Source: Bacillus sp. AFS098217 (GTDB taxonomy: Bacteria; Bacillota; Bacilli; Bacillales; Bacillaceae_G). Taken from it: a stretch of DNA of 51,721 nucleotides. The notes under the pieces are model-generated. The model ran no database searches and was not told the origin of the DNA. It saw nothing but the letters and a program-made list of their open reading frames with translations. The stretch is from the NCBI RefSeq assembly GCF_002551815.1, contig NZ_NVPR01000040.1:1-51721 (forward strand). The letters run 5' to 3'. Made by a program: the position numbers and the translations under genes. Position 1 is the first letter of the stretch, and each line of letters starts with the position of its first letter. Positions 39,487 through 46,350 of this stretch are shown piece after piece.

Positions 39487-39545
39487 GTTTACTTAGGGGA
39501 AACTTTCGTATTAATATATAACTAAAGGTTGACCTTGTGGGTAAC
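39487..39545. promoter_or_regulatory. Two further operators upstream of the CI-like gene
   Basis: GTTTACTTAGGGGAAAC (39487-39503) and the slightly longer GTTGACCTTGTGGGTAAC (39528-39545) are degraded copies of the 17-bp operator. They lie between the cro promoter and the CI-like gene, consistent with autoregulation of the repressor. Confidence 0.7.
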
Positions 39546-39571
39546 TTTTTTTAAGGGGAGGAAATATATAA

Positions 39572-39922
39572 ATGTTTAATGAACGATTAAAACAATTGAG
39601 GATAGATAAAAATTTTACTCAGCAAGAACTGGCTGAACTAACAGGACTAACTAAAGCGACTATTTCGAGATTTGAAGGAAATAAAAAGACTCCTTCTAGA
39701 GAATCTGTGACAAAATTATCTAAGGTATTGAATGTTACAACTGATTATCTATTAGGATTATCTGAAGATCCTGAACTTAACGAAGAGGAAAATAAGATTG
39801 TTACTGAAGAAGGAAAAAATATAATGGCCATAATAGAAAGTCTCCCAGAAGAGGAACGAAAAAAGGCTTGGGAGCAACTAGAAATGTACGTTAATTATAT
39901 GCAAACTAAAAAGAGCAATTAA
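39572..39922 (+). CDS. CI-like XRE repressor
   Basis: 116 residues. N-terminal XRE domain (RLKQLRIDKNFTQQELAELTGLTKATISRFEGNKKTPSRESVTKLSKVLNVTTDYLLG), short helical C-terminus (NIMAIIESLPEEERKKAWEQLEMYVNYM). Like many Bacillus phage repressors it lacks a LexA-type autocleavage domain, so induction probably needs another route such as the antirepressor. Site AAGGGGAGGAAATATATAA. Followed by a strong terminator. Confidence 0.88.
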   Translation: MFNERLKQLRIDKNFTQQELAELTGLTKATISRFEGNKKTPSRESVTKLSKVLNVTTDYLLGLSEDPELNEEENKIVTEEGKNIMAIIESLPEEERKKAWEQLEMYVNYMQTKKSN

Positions 39923-39926
39923 TGAA

Positions 39927-39960
39927 AGAAGACTACCTTGTGCGGCAGTCTTCTTTTTTT
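39927..39960 (+). terminator. Terminator of the CI-like gene
   Basis: AGAAGACT (39927-39934) pairs with AGTCTTCT (39947-39954), followed by TTTTTT on the plus strand. Confidence 0.88.
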
Positions 39961-40084
39961 ATGTATTTGGTTTTTCTTTATATGATTCATCAAGGCAAAT
40001 CTTTAAAATATCTTCTGCCTTTGTTACTCCATTCGTTTTTAACCCCAATTTTACAGCTTCTCTTACTAATTGTTCTTTTGTCAT
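39959..40084 (-). CDS. 41-residue protein downstream of aimP (aimX position)
   Basis: ATG 40084, 9 nt after GGAGG; reads MTKEQLVREAVKLGLKTNGVTKAEDILKICLDESYKEKPNT. It is the first gene beyond aimR-aimP on the same strand, and its upstream region (40116-40167) holds two palindromes and a possible -35/-10 pair (TTGTGA, TATGAA, 16-nt spacer). By position it could be the AimR-controlled output (aimX analogue). No sequence similarity to known aimX products is claimed. Confidence 0.5.
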   Translation of the reverse strand: MTKEQLVREAVKLGLKTNGVTKAEDILKICLDESYKEKPNT

Positions 40085-40115
40085 CCCCGACATCCTCCAG
40101 TTTCTTCATAGTAGT

Positions 40116-40167
40116 TTGTGAATCATTCACAATGTTTGCGTTTTTGCTTATTTTTTCTAAAACGCAA
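40116..40167. promoter_or_regulatory. Two palindromes downstream of aimP, candidate AimR operators
   Basis: TTGTGAATCATTCACAA (40116-40132) is a perfect 17-bp palindrome overlapping a possible -35 box. TTGCGTTTT (40136-40144) and AAAACGCAA (40159-40167) form a 9-bp inverted repeat with a 14-nt spacer. In SPbeta AimR binds an inverted repeat just downstream of aimP; the analogy is positional. Confidence 0.5.
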
Positions 40168-40182
40168 TTTCCCCGTAAAGTA

Positions 40183-40219
40183 AGAATGACACCGCCTATT
40201 AAATAGACGATGTCATTCT
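40183..40219 (-). terminator. Hairpin after aimP
   Basis: AGAATGACA (minus strand, 40219-40211) pairs with TGTCATTCT (40191-40183), with an inner CTATT/AATAG helix. The T tract on the minus strand is poor (TACTTTA), so termination may be partial or regulated; stop of aimP is 18 nt before it. Confidence 0.5.
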
Positions 40220-40236
40220 ATAAATATATTAAACTT

Positions 40237-40392
40237 TTACCAGCCGCCGCCACCGGGATCAACTTTAAAAAGCTGAACCTGTTGCTTTTCTGCTGCTACT
40301 TGCTTATCTTGTTCTTGCTTAATGTTTGTGTTACTTAATGTGAACACTCCCAAAACAGCAAGAACAGAGATAATAGAAAGTATTTTTTTCAT
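40237..40392 (-). CDS. aimP: Arbitrium pro-peptide AimP
   Basis: 51 residues. Signal sequence KKILSIISVLAVLGVFTLS (2-20), then a charged Gln/Lys-rich spacer, ending QLFKVDPGGGGW. This is the AimP plan: secreted precursor whose C-terminal few residues are released and re-imported as the communication peptide. The C-terminal tail DPGGGGW (exact cut unknown) differs from the xxxRGA peptides of SPbeta and phi3T. It lies directly downstream of aimR with its own promoter. Start ATG 40392; ribosome site weak (GGGTGATAATA). Confidence 0.82.
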   Translation of the reverse strand: MKKILSIISVLAVLGVFTLSNTNIKQEQDKQVAAEKQQVQLFKVDPGGGGW

Positions 40393-40409
40393 TATTATCA
40401 CCCAAGTAT

Positions 40410-40438
40410 ATTATACCATTTTTTCAATCTATACCCAA
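40410..40438 (-). promoter_or_regulatory. Separate promoter for aimP
   Basis: Minus strand TTGGGT (40438-40433), 17-nt spacer, TATAAT (40415-40410), overlapping the last codons and stop of aimR and ending just before the aimP leader. It suggests aimP can be expressed independently of aimR. Confidence 0.7.
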
Positions 40439-41608
40439 GTGGATTTTTGGTAATTTCGCATAAAAGTTACTATTATTCGCAATAAACATTTCTAACGATT
40501 TTTCAATAATACGAACATCATTTTTAGCTAATCCTAAATAAAAAGTAGAAAACTCATTTAAAAATCCTTTTTCTTCTTTTATCTTCGCTAGAATTTCAAG
40601 TGCTAATTTAATATTCCTTTTTCTAATCGCTAAAAAAGCTTCCTCTGGCAAATCTAAATCCCCATACAATGTATCAAGATCCTTATTATGATAAATTTTT
40701 AAGAAATTCAATGTTCTTTCAACCGCTCGTTTTCTTCTCTGTATTTCTTTGTTAAAAGAACAACCTAAAGTATATAGAGCTTGTTCAAAATGGAATTTAG
40801 ATTGTGTATAATTTTCAAAGATGTATGACTCTGCAATATTATAATGAGCGTTTGCTTTTTGGATTACAAAATTCGGTTCGTTATTGCAGATTTCCAATAA
40901 ACTAAATGAATTATCACGAACTTTTAGAATTTGTGAATCCATTAATAATACCGCATTCATCCCTTCTTTCAACCTTACAGTATAACTAGTACGAATGAAC
41001 TTATTTTTGATTTTAGAAACTCTTTTTTCAATTTTTTTCATCCGTTTAAATAGTGATTTGTAATTGCGTAATTGGTAAGCTGTTTGGCATCTCAATATAT
41101 CAATAAAAATCATCATTTCTTTCGAACTAACTTCATATCGTTTTTCTTCTAGCAAATCATCAAATTCATCTAAACTAAGTTTGTCAGCTTCCATGTTTCG
41201 ACGATAAATCAAATCATATATTTCTATCCATTCATCATCGTCAGTTTCTAAGTATTTTTGCTCATTCTTTTCTTTTTCTTTCCGTTTTTGGTCGATTCTC
41301 TTTTTTTCTTTCACGATTAATTCTTTAAGCATTCCGAATTCTCCACGAAATGATAAATACTCCATAGCTTCTTTAACATTCTCGGGTTTAGCAAATTTCA
41401 AGTATTCCCTAACGATATCTCTACGAATAACATGATCTTCGTATAAATGTATTAAAGTTTTAGTTAAAAAACAAAAACTTATTTGTATATGGCCATTAAA
41501 TATCCTTGAAACATTACCAGAAGATACTCCCCATAATTTAGCTAAATCTTCATTAGTGATTCCTACTGCGTACAAATCGTCATGAAGTTTGTTTAATAAT
41601 ACTTGCAT
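40424..41608 (-). CDS. aimR: Arbitrium receptor AimR
   Basis: 394 residues from ATG 41608 (MQVLLNKLHDDLYAVG); 13 in-frame upstream codons are not favoured because the GGGGG site lies 10 nt before this ATG. N-terminal helix-turn-helix (TNEDLAKLWGVSSGNVSRIFNGH). It is followed by TPR-like helical pairs to the end (AHYNIAESYIFENYTQSKFHFEQALYTL; FYLGLAKNDVRIIEKSLEMFIANNSNFYAKLPKIHLG), with the C-terminal pattern of SPbeta AimR. Low sequence identity is expected between clades. When peptide is absent it should activate the lytic-promoting output; peptide binding shuts it off. The aimP gene immediately downstream makes the call firm. Confidence 0.85.
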   Translation of the reverse strand: MQVLLNKLHDDLYAVGITNEDLAKLWGVSSGNVSRIFNGHIQISFCFLTKTLIHLYEDHVIRRDIVREYLKFAKPENVKEAMEYLSFRGEFGMLKELIVKEKKRIDQKRKEKEKNEQKYLETDDDEWIEIYDLIYRRNMEADKLSLDEFDDLLEEKRYEVSSKEMMIFIDILRCQTAYQLRNYKSLFKRMKKIEKRVSKIKNKFIRTSYTVRLKEGMNAVLLMDSQILKVRDNSFSLLEICNNEPNFVIQKANAHYNIAESYIFENYTQSKFHFEQALYTLGCSFNKEIQRRKRAVERTLNFLKIYHNKDLDTLYGDLDLPEEAFLAIRKRNIKLALEILAKIKEEKGFLNEFSTFYLGLAKNDVRIIEKSLEMFIANNSNFYAKLPKIHLGID

Positions 41609-41610
41609 TA

Positions 41611-41637
41611 TTTTTTGTCCCCCTTTTGGACAAAAAA
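41611..41637 (-). promoter_or_regulatory. Hairpin sequestering the aimR ribosome site
   Basis: In the aimR mRNA TTTTTTGTCC (41637-41628) pairs perfectly with GGACAAAAAA (41620-41611) with a 7-nt loop, ending 2 nt before the ATG. The GGGGG ribosome site is in the loop and 3' arm. It may limit aimR translation. Confidence 0.55.
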
Positions 41638-41699
41638 AGACACGCAAACCCTAATATTTTACATTTACAGGAAAACGTGCCACTCTTTTTTCTAAGTTG

Positions 41700-41708
41700 T
41701 GCTATAAT
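41700..41708 (+). promoter_or_regulatory. Extended -10 promoter for the small RNA
   Basis: TGCTATAAT, a consensus extended -10 box; no good -35. It drives plus-strand transcription away from aimR into the structured RNA that follows. Confidence 0.65.
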
Positions 41709-41714
41709 ATGTGT

Positions 41715-41798
41715 GTAAAGATCCGCGACAATGTTCCCTAGGATGGTAGGGGATAGTGTAAGAGTGTTACAGCACTACTTGCACCGTGGGTCTTTTTT
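41715..41798 (+). ncRNA. Three-helix small RNA divergent from aimR
   Basis: From the extended -10 box the transcript would be about 85 nt. AAAGATCC (41717-41724) closes with GGGTCTTT (41788-41795) and a T tract. Inside are TTCCCTA/TAGGGGA (41734-41740 and 41747-41753) and TAGTG-TAA/TTA-CACTA (41754-41761 and 41767-41777). The result is a three-way junction that is also a terminator. No ORF. It lies 90 nt from aimR on the opposite strand. Could belong to a known Bacillus plasmid/phage RNA family; not decidable by eye. Confidence 0.7.
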
Positions 41799-42015
41799 CT
41801 TACGTCCGTTTTTTTTAGTTGCTTACATAATACCACAAATTTCCCAATATTCGGTCATCTGATTGTCAGAATTTTGTTGAGAAAGTTCGAAAACCGCAAC
41901 GTATCAACGTTTTCTGACGAAATATGCAATTATGCATTTTTTTCATATTTTCATATTTCAATAACCTACGTACATATTTTACCACTAATCAAACATTTGT
42001 TCTATACATATTTTT

Positions 42016-42067
42016 ATTGGTCGAAAACATGACGTTGTTTTATTTTACAGTCAGAGTATCGACCAAT
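42016..42067. promoter_or_regulatory. Inverted repeat upstream of the second XRE gene
   Basis: ATTGGTCGA (42016-42024) and TCGACCAAT (42059-42067), perfect 9-bp arms 34 nt apart; the right arm ends 5 nt before a TATAGT -10-like box (42073-42078). Likely autoregulatory operator. The rest of 41799-42015 is AT-rich with no gene seen. Confidence 0.55.
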
Positions 42068-42104
42068 TATGGTATAGTGATAAGGCGATTATTATACTCA
42101 AACT

Positions 42105-42452
42105 ATGAAAACTACAGTCGGACAGAATATTAAAAAGTTAAGAATGTCTTTTGGTTTAACGCAAGCACAACTATCAGACCGAACAGGTTTATCACGCGGA
42201 CAGATTAAAAATTGGGAAACTGATCGGCATGAACCTGACTTACAAAGTCTTAAAGTTCTTGCGTCCTTTTTCAACACCTCCACAGACGCCCTTCTTAGCT
42301 TCGAGAGCAAGAAAGAAGATGAATTACTAGGATTACTATTCAATGACATCCAAAGAGCTTATGAGGAGCTGGACGGACGTCAACAAGGGCGTTTTGCAAA
42401 ACAAGTTGCCCTTTACGTAAAAATGATACAAAACAATAAAGACATATTGTAA
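42105..42452 (+). CDS. Second XRE-family repressor
   Basis: 115 residues. The N-terminal helix-turn-helix (IKKLRMSFGLTQAQLSDRTGLSRGQIKNWETDRHEPDLQSLKVLASFFNTSTDALLSF) is followed by a short helical tail. It lies between arbitrium and the PH-domain-like gene and is transcribed rightward. It could control the small RNA, the lysogenic accessory genes, or plasmid copy; unproven. Followed by a strong terminator. Confidence 0.82.
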   Translation: MKTTVGQNIKKLRMSFGLTQAQLSDRTGLSRGQIKNWETDRHEPDLQSLKVLASFFNTSTDALLSFESKKEDELLGLLFNDIQRAYEELDGRQQGRFAKQVALYVKMIQNNKDIL

Positions 42453-42542
42453 TTATGTTGTGCATCTGTTGATTTAAGAATAAAAGAAAACATTTCCAAT
42501 ATCTAGAGGTAAAATTTGACATAATTTTACTAAATCGACCAG

Positions 42543-42566
42543 GAGAGCTTAGGCTCTCTTTTTTAT
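42543..42566 (+). terminator. Terminator after the second XRE gene
   Basis: GAGAGC (42543-42548), loop TTAG, GCTCTC (42553-42558), then TTTTTTTAT. Confidence 0.85.
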
Positions 42567-42653
42567 TTGTCTGTTCGACAAAATGTGACAAAAAGGTGTA
42601 ACTAGATTTGTTATGATGGATTGGAAATCTTACATTTTAAAAGGGGATATAAC

Positions 42654-43136
42654 ATGGCTAATCCAAAATATACTAAGATAGATGAACGATTTGGCGTTAT
42701 TGAATACCCGGTTACACTTACTGAAATGGTTGAAATATCAAAGAATTTCCCAAAAACAGAACGAACATTTTATGAGTTTGCTTTTAACGCTTTAAAGAAA
42801 GTTATGAAATCTAAAGAAGCTATTCATTTCTTTGAAGTTGCTTATCCAAAATTAACGAAAAATGGATTTATTGTCGTTGGAGAACATAACCTATATTTAG
42901 TAATGATGAAAGGCGGATTTTTCGGAGGAGCTGAAGCTGAAGTAGTTAAATACAAAGATATTAAGAACGTAGACTTTGATATTGCTCCGAATTTATTTGG
43001 TGCATCCATTATGAACCCAGGTGTTATTTACTTAGAAACGAAAAAAATGTTAGGCACGAAAAAGAGATCTATCCATAATATTCCTGAATATAATATCGAC
43101 GCTCTTTTAAAAGTAATTCGTGATAGATTGAAATAA
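42654..43136 (+). CDS. Bacterial PH-domain-like protein
   Basis: 160 residues from ATG 42654 (MANPKYTKIDERFG), preceded by AAAAGGGGATATAAC. Helical N-terminus, then a beta barrel pattern (ENGFIVVGEHNLYLVMMKGGFFGGAEAEVVKYKDIKNVDF) ending in a helix (NIDALLKVIRDRLK), as in short YokE-like PH domains. Probably a lysogenic-conversion or accessory gene expressed with the lipoprotein downstream (26 nt gap). Confidence 0.65.
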   Translation: MANPKYTKIDERFGVIEYPVTLTEMVEISKNFPKTERTFYEFAFNALKKVMKSKEAIHFFEVAYPKLTKNGFIVVGEHNLYLVMMKGGFFGGAEAEVVKYKDIKNVDFDIAPNLFGASIMNPGVIYLETKKMLGTKKRSIHNIPEYNIDALLKVIRDRLK

Positions 43137-43162
43137 TTTTTAAATACTGGAGGCAGCAAATA

Positions 43163-43738
43163 ATGCATAAAAAGTTATTAACATTTTTAGTGTGCAGCGC
43201 TTTGCTTATGGGATTAACAGCATGTGGATCTAATGAAAAGACTACAAGTGAATCAAATAAATCAGAGCCTACATATCAAAAAGAAAAAGAGCAGCCTAAG
43301 AAAAAATTAGCATTCAAAGATATGACTACTGATCAGTATCTACAAAACTATAATAAAATTAAAGATGAATTGGCTGGACAAGGGATTGAAATATTACCTT
43401 TTAATTTTGAGTATGAAGAAAGTGCAAAAACCCATAGATTTTATTACACAAAGGACGAAAATATGTCCAAAGAAGACGCTAAGTGGGTTAGCGTTCATTT
43501 AAGAAGAGACGGTAAAACAATTGATGGACTTATGTATAATGGAGCTCCAGAAATTAATACAATTAAAGCTATGGTAAAAGCCACTGGTATAACTTGGTCT
43601 GAAAAACTAGATAAAATGATCGAAGGAAAAGAATCTAATAAAGAAAAAGAAGAAATCACAGTTGATGGGGTAAGAATTAATATTTTTGGAAGTCCGACAG
43701 ATATTACGGTCATGGTTGATTCTCCAAAGAGTCTGTAA
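43163..43738 (+). CDS. Lipoprotein
   Basis: 191 residues. The signal peptide KKLLTFLVCSALLMGL ends in the lipobox LTAC (Cys21). A Lys/Glu-rich linker follows, then a soluble domain (DQYLQNYNKIKDELAGQGIEILPFNFEYEE...WVSVHLRRDGKTIDGLMYNGAPEINTIKAMVKAT). Surface lipoproteins in this position of prophages can cause superinfection exclusion or host conversion; nothing specific is visible. Confidence 0.8.
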   Translation: MHKKLLTFLVCSALLMGLTACGSNEKTTSESNKSEPTYQKEKEQPKKKLAFKDMTTDQYLQNYNKIKDELAGQGIEILPFNFEYEESAKTHRFYYTKDENMSKEDAKWVSVHLRRDGKTIDGLMYNGAPEINTIKAMVKATGITWSEKLDKMIEGKESNKEKEEITVDGVRINIFGSPTDITVMVDSPKSL

Positions 43739-43794
43739 TGAAATACTAATTTGAATTATATTTCTCAATAACTAATATAGATAAATATGGTAAA

Positions 43795-43884
43795 ATGGAA
43801 ATCGGATGGGAGTCCATATACATATTGTTAAAATTAAGGTGGTTCAAATCGGAGAAGGGCACTCATGAGAGTGTCTTTTCTTTA
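43795..43884 (+). ncRNA. Possible small RNA ending in a terminator
   Basis: A -10-like GGTAAAAT box at about 43789-43796 precedes about 85 nt without an ORF, containing the repeat AAATCGGA twice. It ends in GGCACTC-ATGA-GAGTGTC (43858-43875) and TTTTCTTT. It could also be just the delayed terminator of the lipoprotein gene. The sequence 43885-44016 holds no gene that I can see. Confidence 0.35.
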
Positions 43885-44016
43885 TGAAAAAATCCCCACA
43901 CATTGTGCAGGGAAAGGAGTGAACCTTTTGGCTGGGTGACCACATTTATACTAATGTATTATTCCTCCACTAGCAAAACAGGAAAATAGCATTCTACACC
44001 TAATAAAATGACATTT

Positions 44017-44187
44017 TTATTTTTGTTCTATTAACTGAATTTGAAAAATATCTGAGTCTTTCAATCCCAGAACATTCAGCTCCTCTTTCATCGTTCTCCA
44101 CAATTCAACTTTTATTGATTTTACACTTTTATCTCTCAATGTGTATTCTCTGATATATTGTATTTCTTGTTTCTTATTTCCTCTCAC
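44017..44187 (-). CDS. 56-residue basic protein
   Basis: GTG 44187 follows GAGGGTGCTAAT; the longer GTG start at 44217 lacks a site. VRGNKKQEIQYIREYTLRDKSVKSIKVELWRTMKEELNVLGLKDSDIFQIQLIEQK. Lies between the lysogenic accessory genes and the plasmid origin. Unknown. Confidence 0.5.
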   Translation of the reverse strand: MRGNKKQEIQYIREYTLRDKSVKSIKVELWRTMKEELNVLGLKDSDIFQIQLIEQK

Positions 44188-44217
44188 ATTAGCACCCTCT
44201 TTTTTAAAAAATTTCAC

Positions 44218-44942
44218 GTACTACATCTGTTTTGTTAAACCAATTTCGGATATAGGGCAAATTGTAACATTCCATAAACAAAACAAAAACCCCCTAAATA
44301 GGAGGTTCAGAATGAACTAGTTAACAACGCATATAAATACTGCTTTAAGAGACAGACCAGGTAACACTTTTATTTTTGCTAGGAAACAACAAATAATATT
44401 GGGGTAGCACCATCATTTCGCGGATTCTGTACGCTAAGGCTATAACCCTTGATATAACAAGGATTACGTAATAAGAACCGAAAACGGTCGTTTAAGCAAC
44501 TTTATTTATATACATCAAAACTGACTGAAATATATTTAAAATCCAGTTCCAAAACTCATTACCAAAAACAAAGTTTTATATCAAACGTCAAATACCGTTT
44601 ATGGAACTCTCTTAACGTACGGAAAAACCAAGTTTTTTAAATGAAAAATTCCTTAGCGTACGAAATTCGCGTTATGTTGGCGGGACCCCATATTGCTTTA
44701 ACGGGACAGTCATTTAATTTTTATACTGTGTAAACCAAATTAATATAGGGGTAGCGTCAGGAAAATGAGCTTAGCGTTGTAAATCCGCATTTTCCTGACG
44801 CTACCCCATATATAACATTAGGTTTAAGACGAACTACCATGGGACAGTTTTAAAAAAAGAGTTGCGAGTACACATTAAAAAACAATAGATATCTAGCAAA
44901 CACATATAACTAGGTTTAAAGCGAACTACTGTGGGACACTTT
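44218..44942. other. Plasmid replication origin region downstream of rep
   Basis: About 720 nt without a gene. It contains a 20-bp perfect inverted repeat (44748-44807), two 32-bp direct repeats TAGGTTTAA..CGAACTAC...GGGACA (44819-44850 and 44911-44942, the second running into the rep stop), and a further CGGGACAGT copy near 44702. It also carries several boxes built on TTAGCGT or its complement (about 44428, 44652, 44770, plus TTAACGTACG near 44613). Repeat density, the lack of genes and the neighbouring rep gene point to a plasmid-type origin; its exact class is not clear. Confidence 0.6.
44743..44813. repeat. Long inverted repeat in the origin
   Basis: Left arm ATATA-GGGGTAGCGTCAGG and onward to 44767; right arm 44788-44813; 20 bp perfect plus AT-rich flanks, loop 44768-44787. 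Each arm contains TAGCGT and the loop contains it again. TAGCGT is the CS-6 element of single-strand origins in small Gram-positive plasmids, so a lagging-strand initiation role is possible. Confidence 0.7.
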
Positions 44943-46263
44943 ATAACTGTTTTATTAATCGCCCGATAACGGACTTTGATAAGCCTGTATATTCAACTAA
45001 TTTTCGAATAGATGCATTAGGATAATCTTCTTTTGCTTTTTTAAGTATAGATAGCTTGTCCTGACTTTTTTCTTGTTCAGTCGCTAAGTATTCTTCACGT
45101 GTAGCTATACCTTTTTCGCGTCTTTTAATATGTTTTTTTTCTTTATCACGTCGATTTTTCTCTTTGGAATTAATTAAAGTGTCCATTTGTTCTAATTCTT
45201 CATCGGTCAATTCAATGTTAAGTTTTCTCATAATCGTTTCTGTTTTCATAGGTTTGATAATATTGTTTGGTAGACCATATCTTTTAAAATCATTTTTTGC
45301 TAATTCATCAAAAAAAGTCATAGCATCTTTGTATCCGTTTTTCGCTGTTCTTTCCACTACACTCTTTTTTTGCGGATCGTCTAGCTTATCATTCAGTTGG
45401 AACATCATTTCTAACGTCGCTGCTTGGTTTTTTACGATTAAAGCAGTTGTAAATGAATAAATATATGTTAAGTCGTTTCTGTTCTCTATATGACCATTTC
45501 TAAGCATTACAATCTTCTCTAAATCGGACTTTCTTTTTGTATTCAGACTGTAAAGATTCATCACACCTTTTTGAGAAGGTAATGTTGAAATCGAACCTTT
45601 CTTACTCGTTTTTGTTCGTCTTGGTCTTTTCTTCTCTAAAGGTGGAACATATTCATACAATTCCTGTAATTCGTGCTCACGTCTTGTCCAAATTTCTAAC
45701 TCTATTTGCTTTCCAGTTTTGCTATGAGTCGTATATGGCATACGCAAGACCCTTGAAAGATCACTGCATGATCCATCGGCCCCTAATGGCATTAACATCT
45801 TTATGAAATGATTCGTTATGTATTGAGATAGAAACGCCATTTGTGGAGCAGCTCCACCTTGTACAGTGTAAATCAGCTGAATTCCTCTTCCGTACATTAC
45901 AAGATTTGGACATGGTAACAATCCTTCAGCAATACAATCTTGTAAATTCCGAATCACGTATTCTTTTGAAATATCTAACTTATAAAAATCTAAATCTACG
46001 CCAATATTCCGTATTTGCTTTAAATCCGTCGCTTTCCTACTTCCAAATGTGAAACTATTCAGAGACAGATAAAAGTCCTTATTTGAAGGATTAGACATAT
46101 TTGAAAGAGTTTTAACGTCGTTCGTGCCTATCCATAATTGTTTTTTCTCACTACCACTTAAATCTAATAATGCTATGTATCCACTTTTTTTATGTTCTGA
46201 TAGGTAGCATTCATGCCACTCATCAATAAATACTTCCTGCGGCTTCCGAATCGCCACTGACAT
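44941..46263 (-). CDS. Plasmid-type replication protein with Prim-Pol-like core
   Basis: 440 residues from ATG 46263 (MSVAIRKPQEVFIDEW), preceded by AAGGAGGCTATTTGT; the 31-codon upstream extension lies in the regulated leader and is rejected. The DxD-type motif RNIGVDLDFYK (about 90), then GRGIQLIYTV, then GADGSCSDLSRVLRMPYTTHSKTGK, match the archaeo-eukaryotic primase (Prim-Pol) fold of plasmid Rep proteins. A basic C-terminus ends in a helix-turn-helix (ASIRKLVEYTGLSKSVIGRLIKQL). It probably both binds the origin downstream and primes DNA synthesis for plasmid maintenance. Confidence 0.75.
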   Translation of the reverse strand: MSVAIRKPQEVFIDEWHECYLSEHKKSGYIALLDLSGSEKKQLWIGTNDVKTLSNMSNPSNKDFYLSLNSFTFGSRKATDLKQIRNIGVDLDFYKLDISKEYVIRNLQDCIAEGLLPCPNLVMYGRGIQLIYTVQGGAAPQMAFLSQYITNHFIKMLMPLGADGSCSDLSRVLRMPYTTHSKTGKQIELEIWTRREHELQELYEYVPPLEKKRPRRTKTSKKGSISTLPSQKGVMNLYSLNTKRKSDLEKIVMLRNGHIENRNDLTYIYSFTTALIVKNQAATLEMMFQLNDKLDDPQKKSVVERTAKNGYKDAMTFFDELAKNDFKRYGLPNNIIKPMKTETIMRKLNIELTDEELEQMDTLINSKEKNRRDKEKKHIKRREKGIATREEYLATEQEKSQDKLSILKKAKEDYPNASIRKLVEYTGLSKSVIGRLIKQL

Positions 46264-46315
46264 ACAAATAGCCTCCTTATTCAAATAAAGGAAGCTACAC
46301 AAGACACTTTTATAC

Positions 46316-46344
46316 TTTACCTGCCTGTCTCTTTTTGCTATTAT
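46316..46344 (+). promoter_or_regulatory. Antisense promoter over the rep leader
   Basis: Plus strand TTTACC (46316-46321), 17-nt spacer, TATTAT (46339-46344), opposing rep. Inverted repeats AGCTACACA/TGTGTAGCT and TACACAAG/CTTGTGTA flank and follow it, offering alternative folds. Confidence 0.6.
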
Positions 46345-46350
46345 AAAGAC

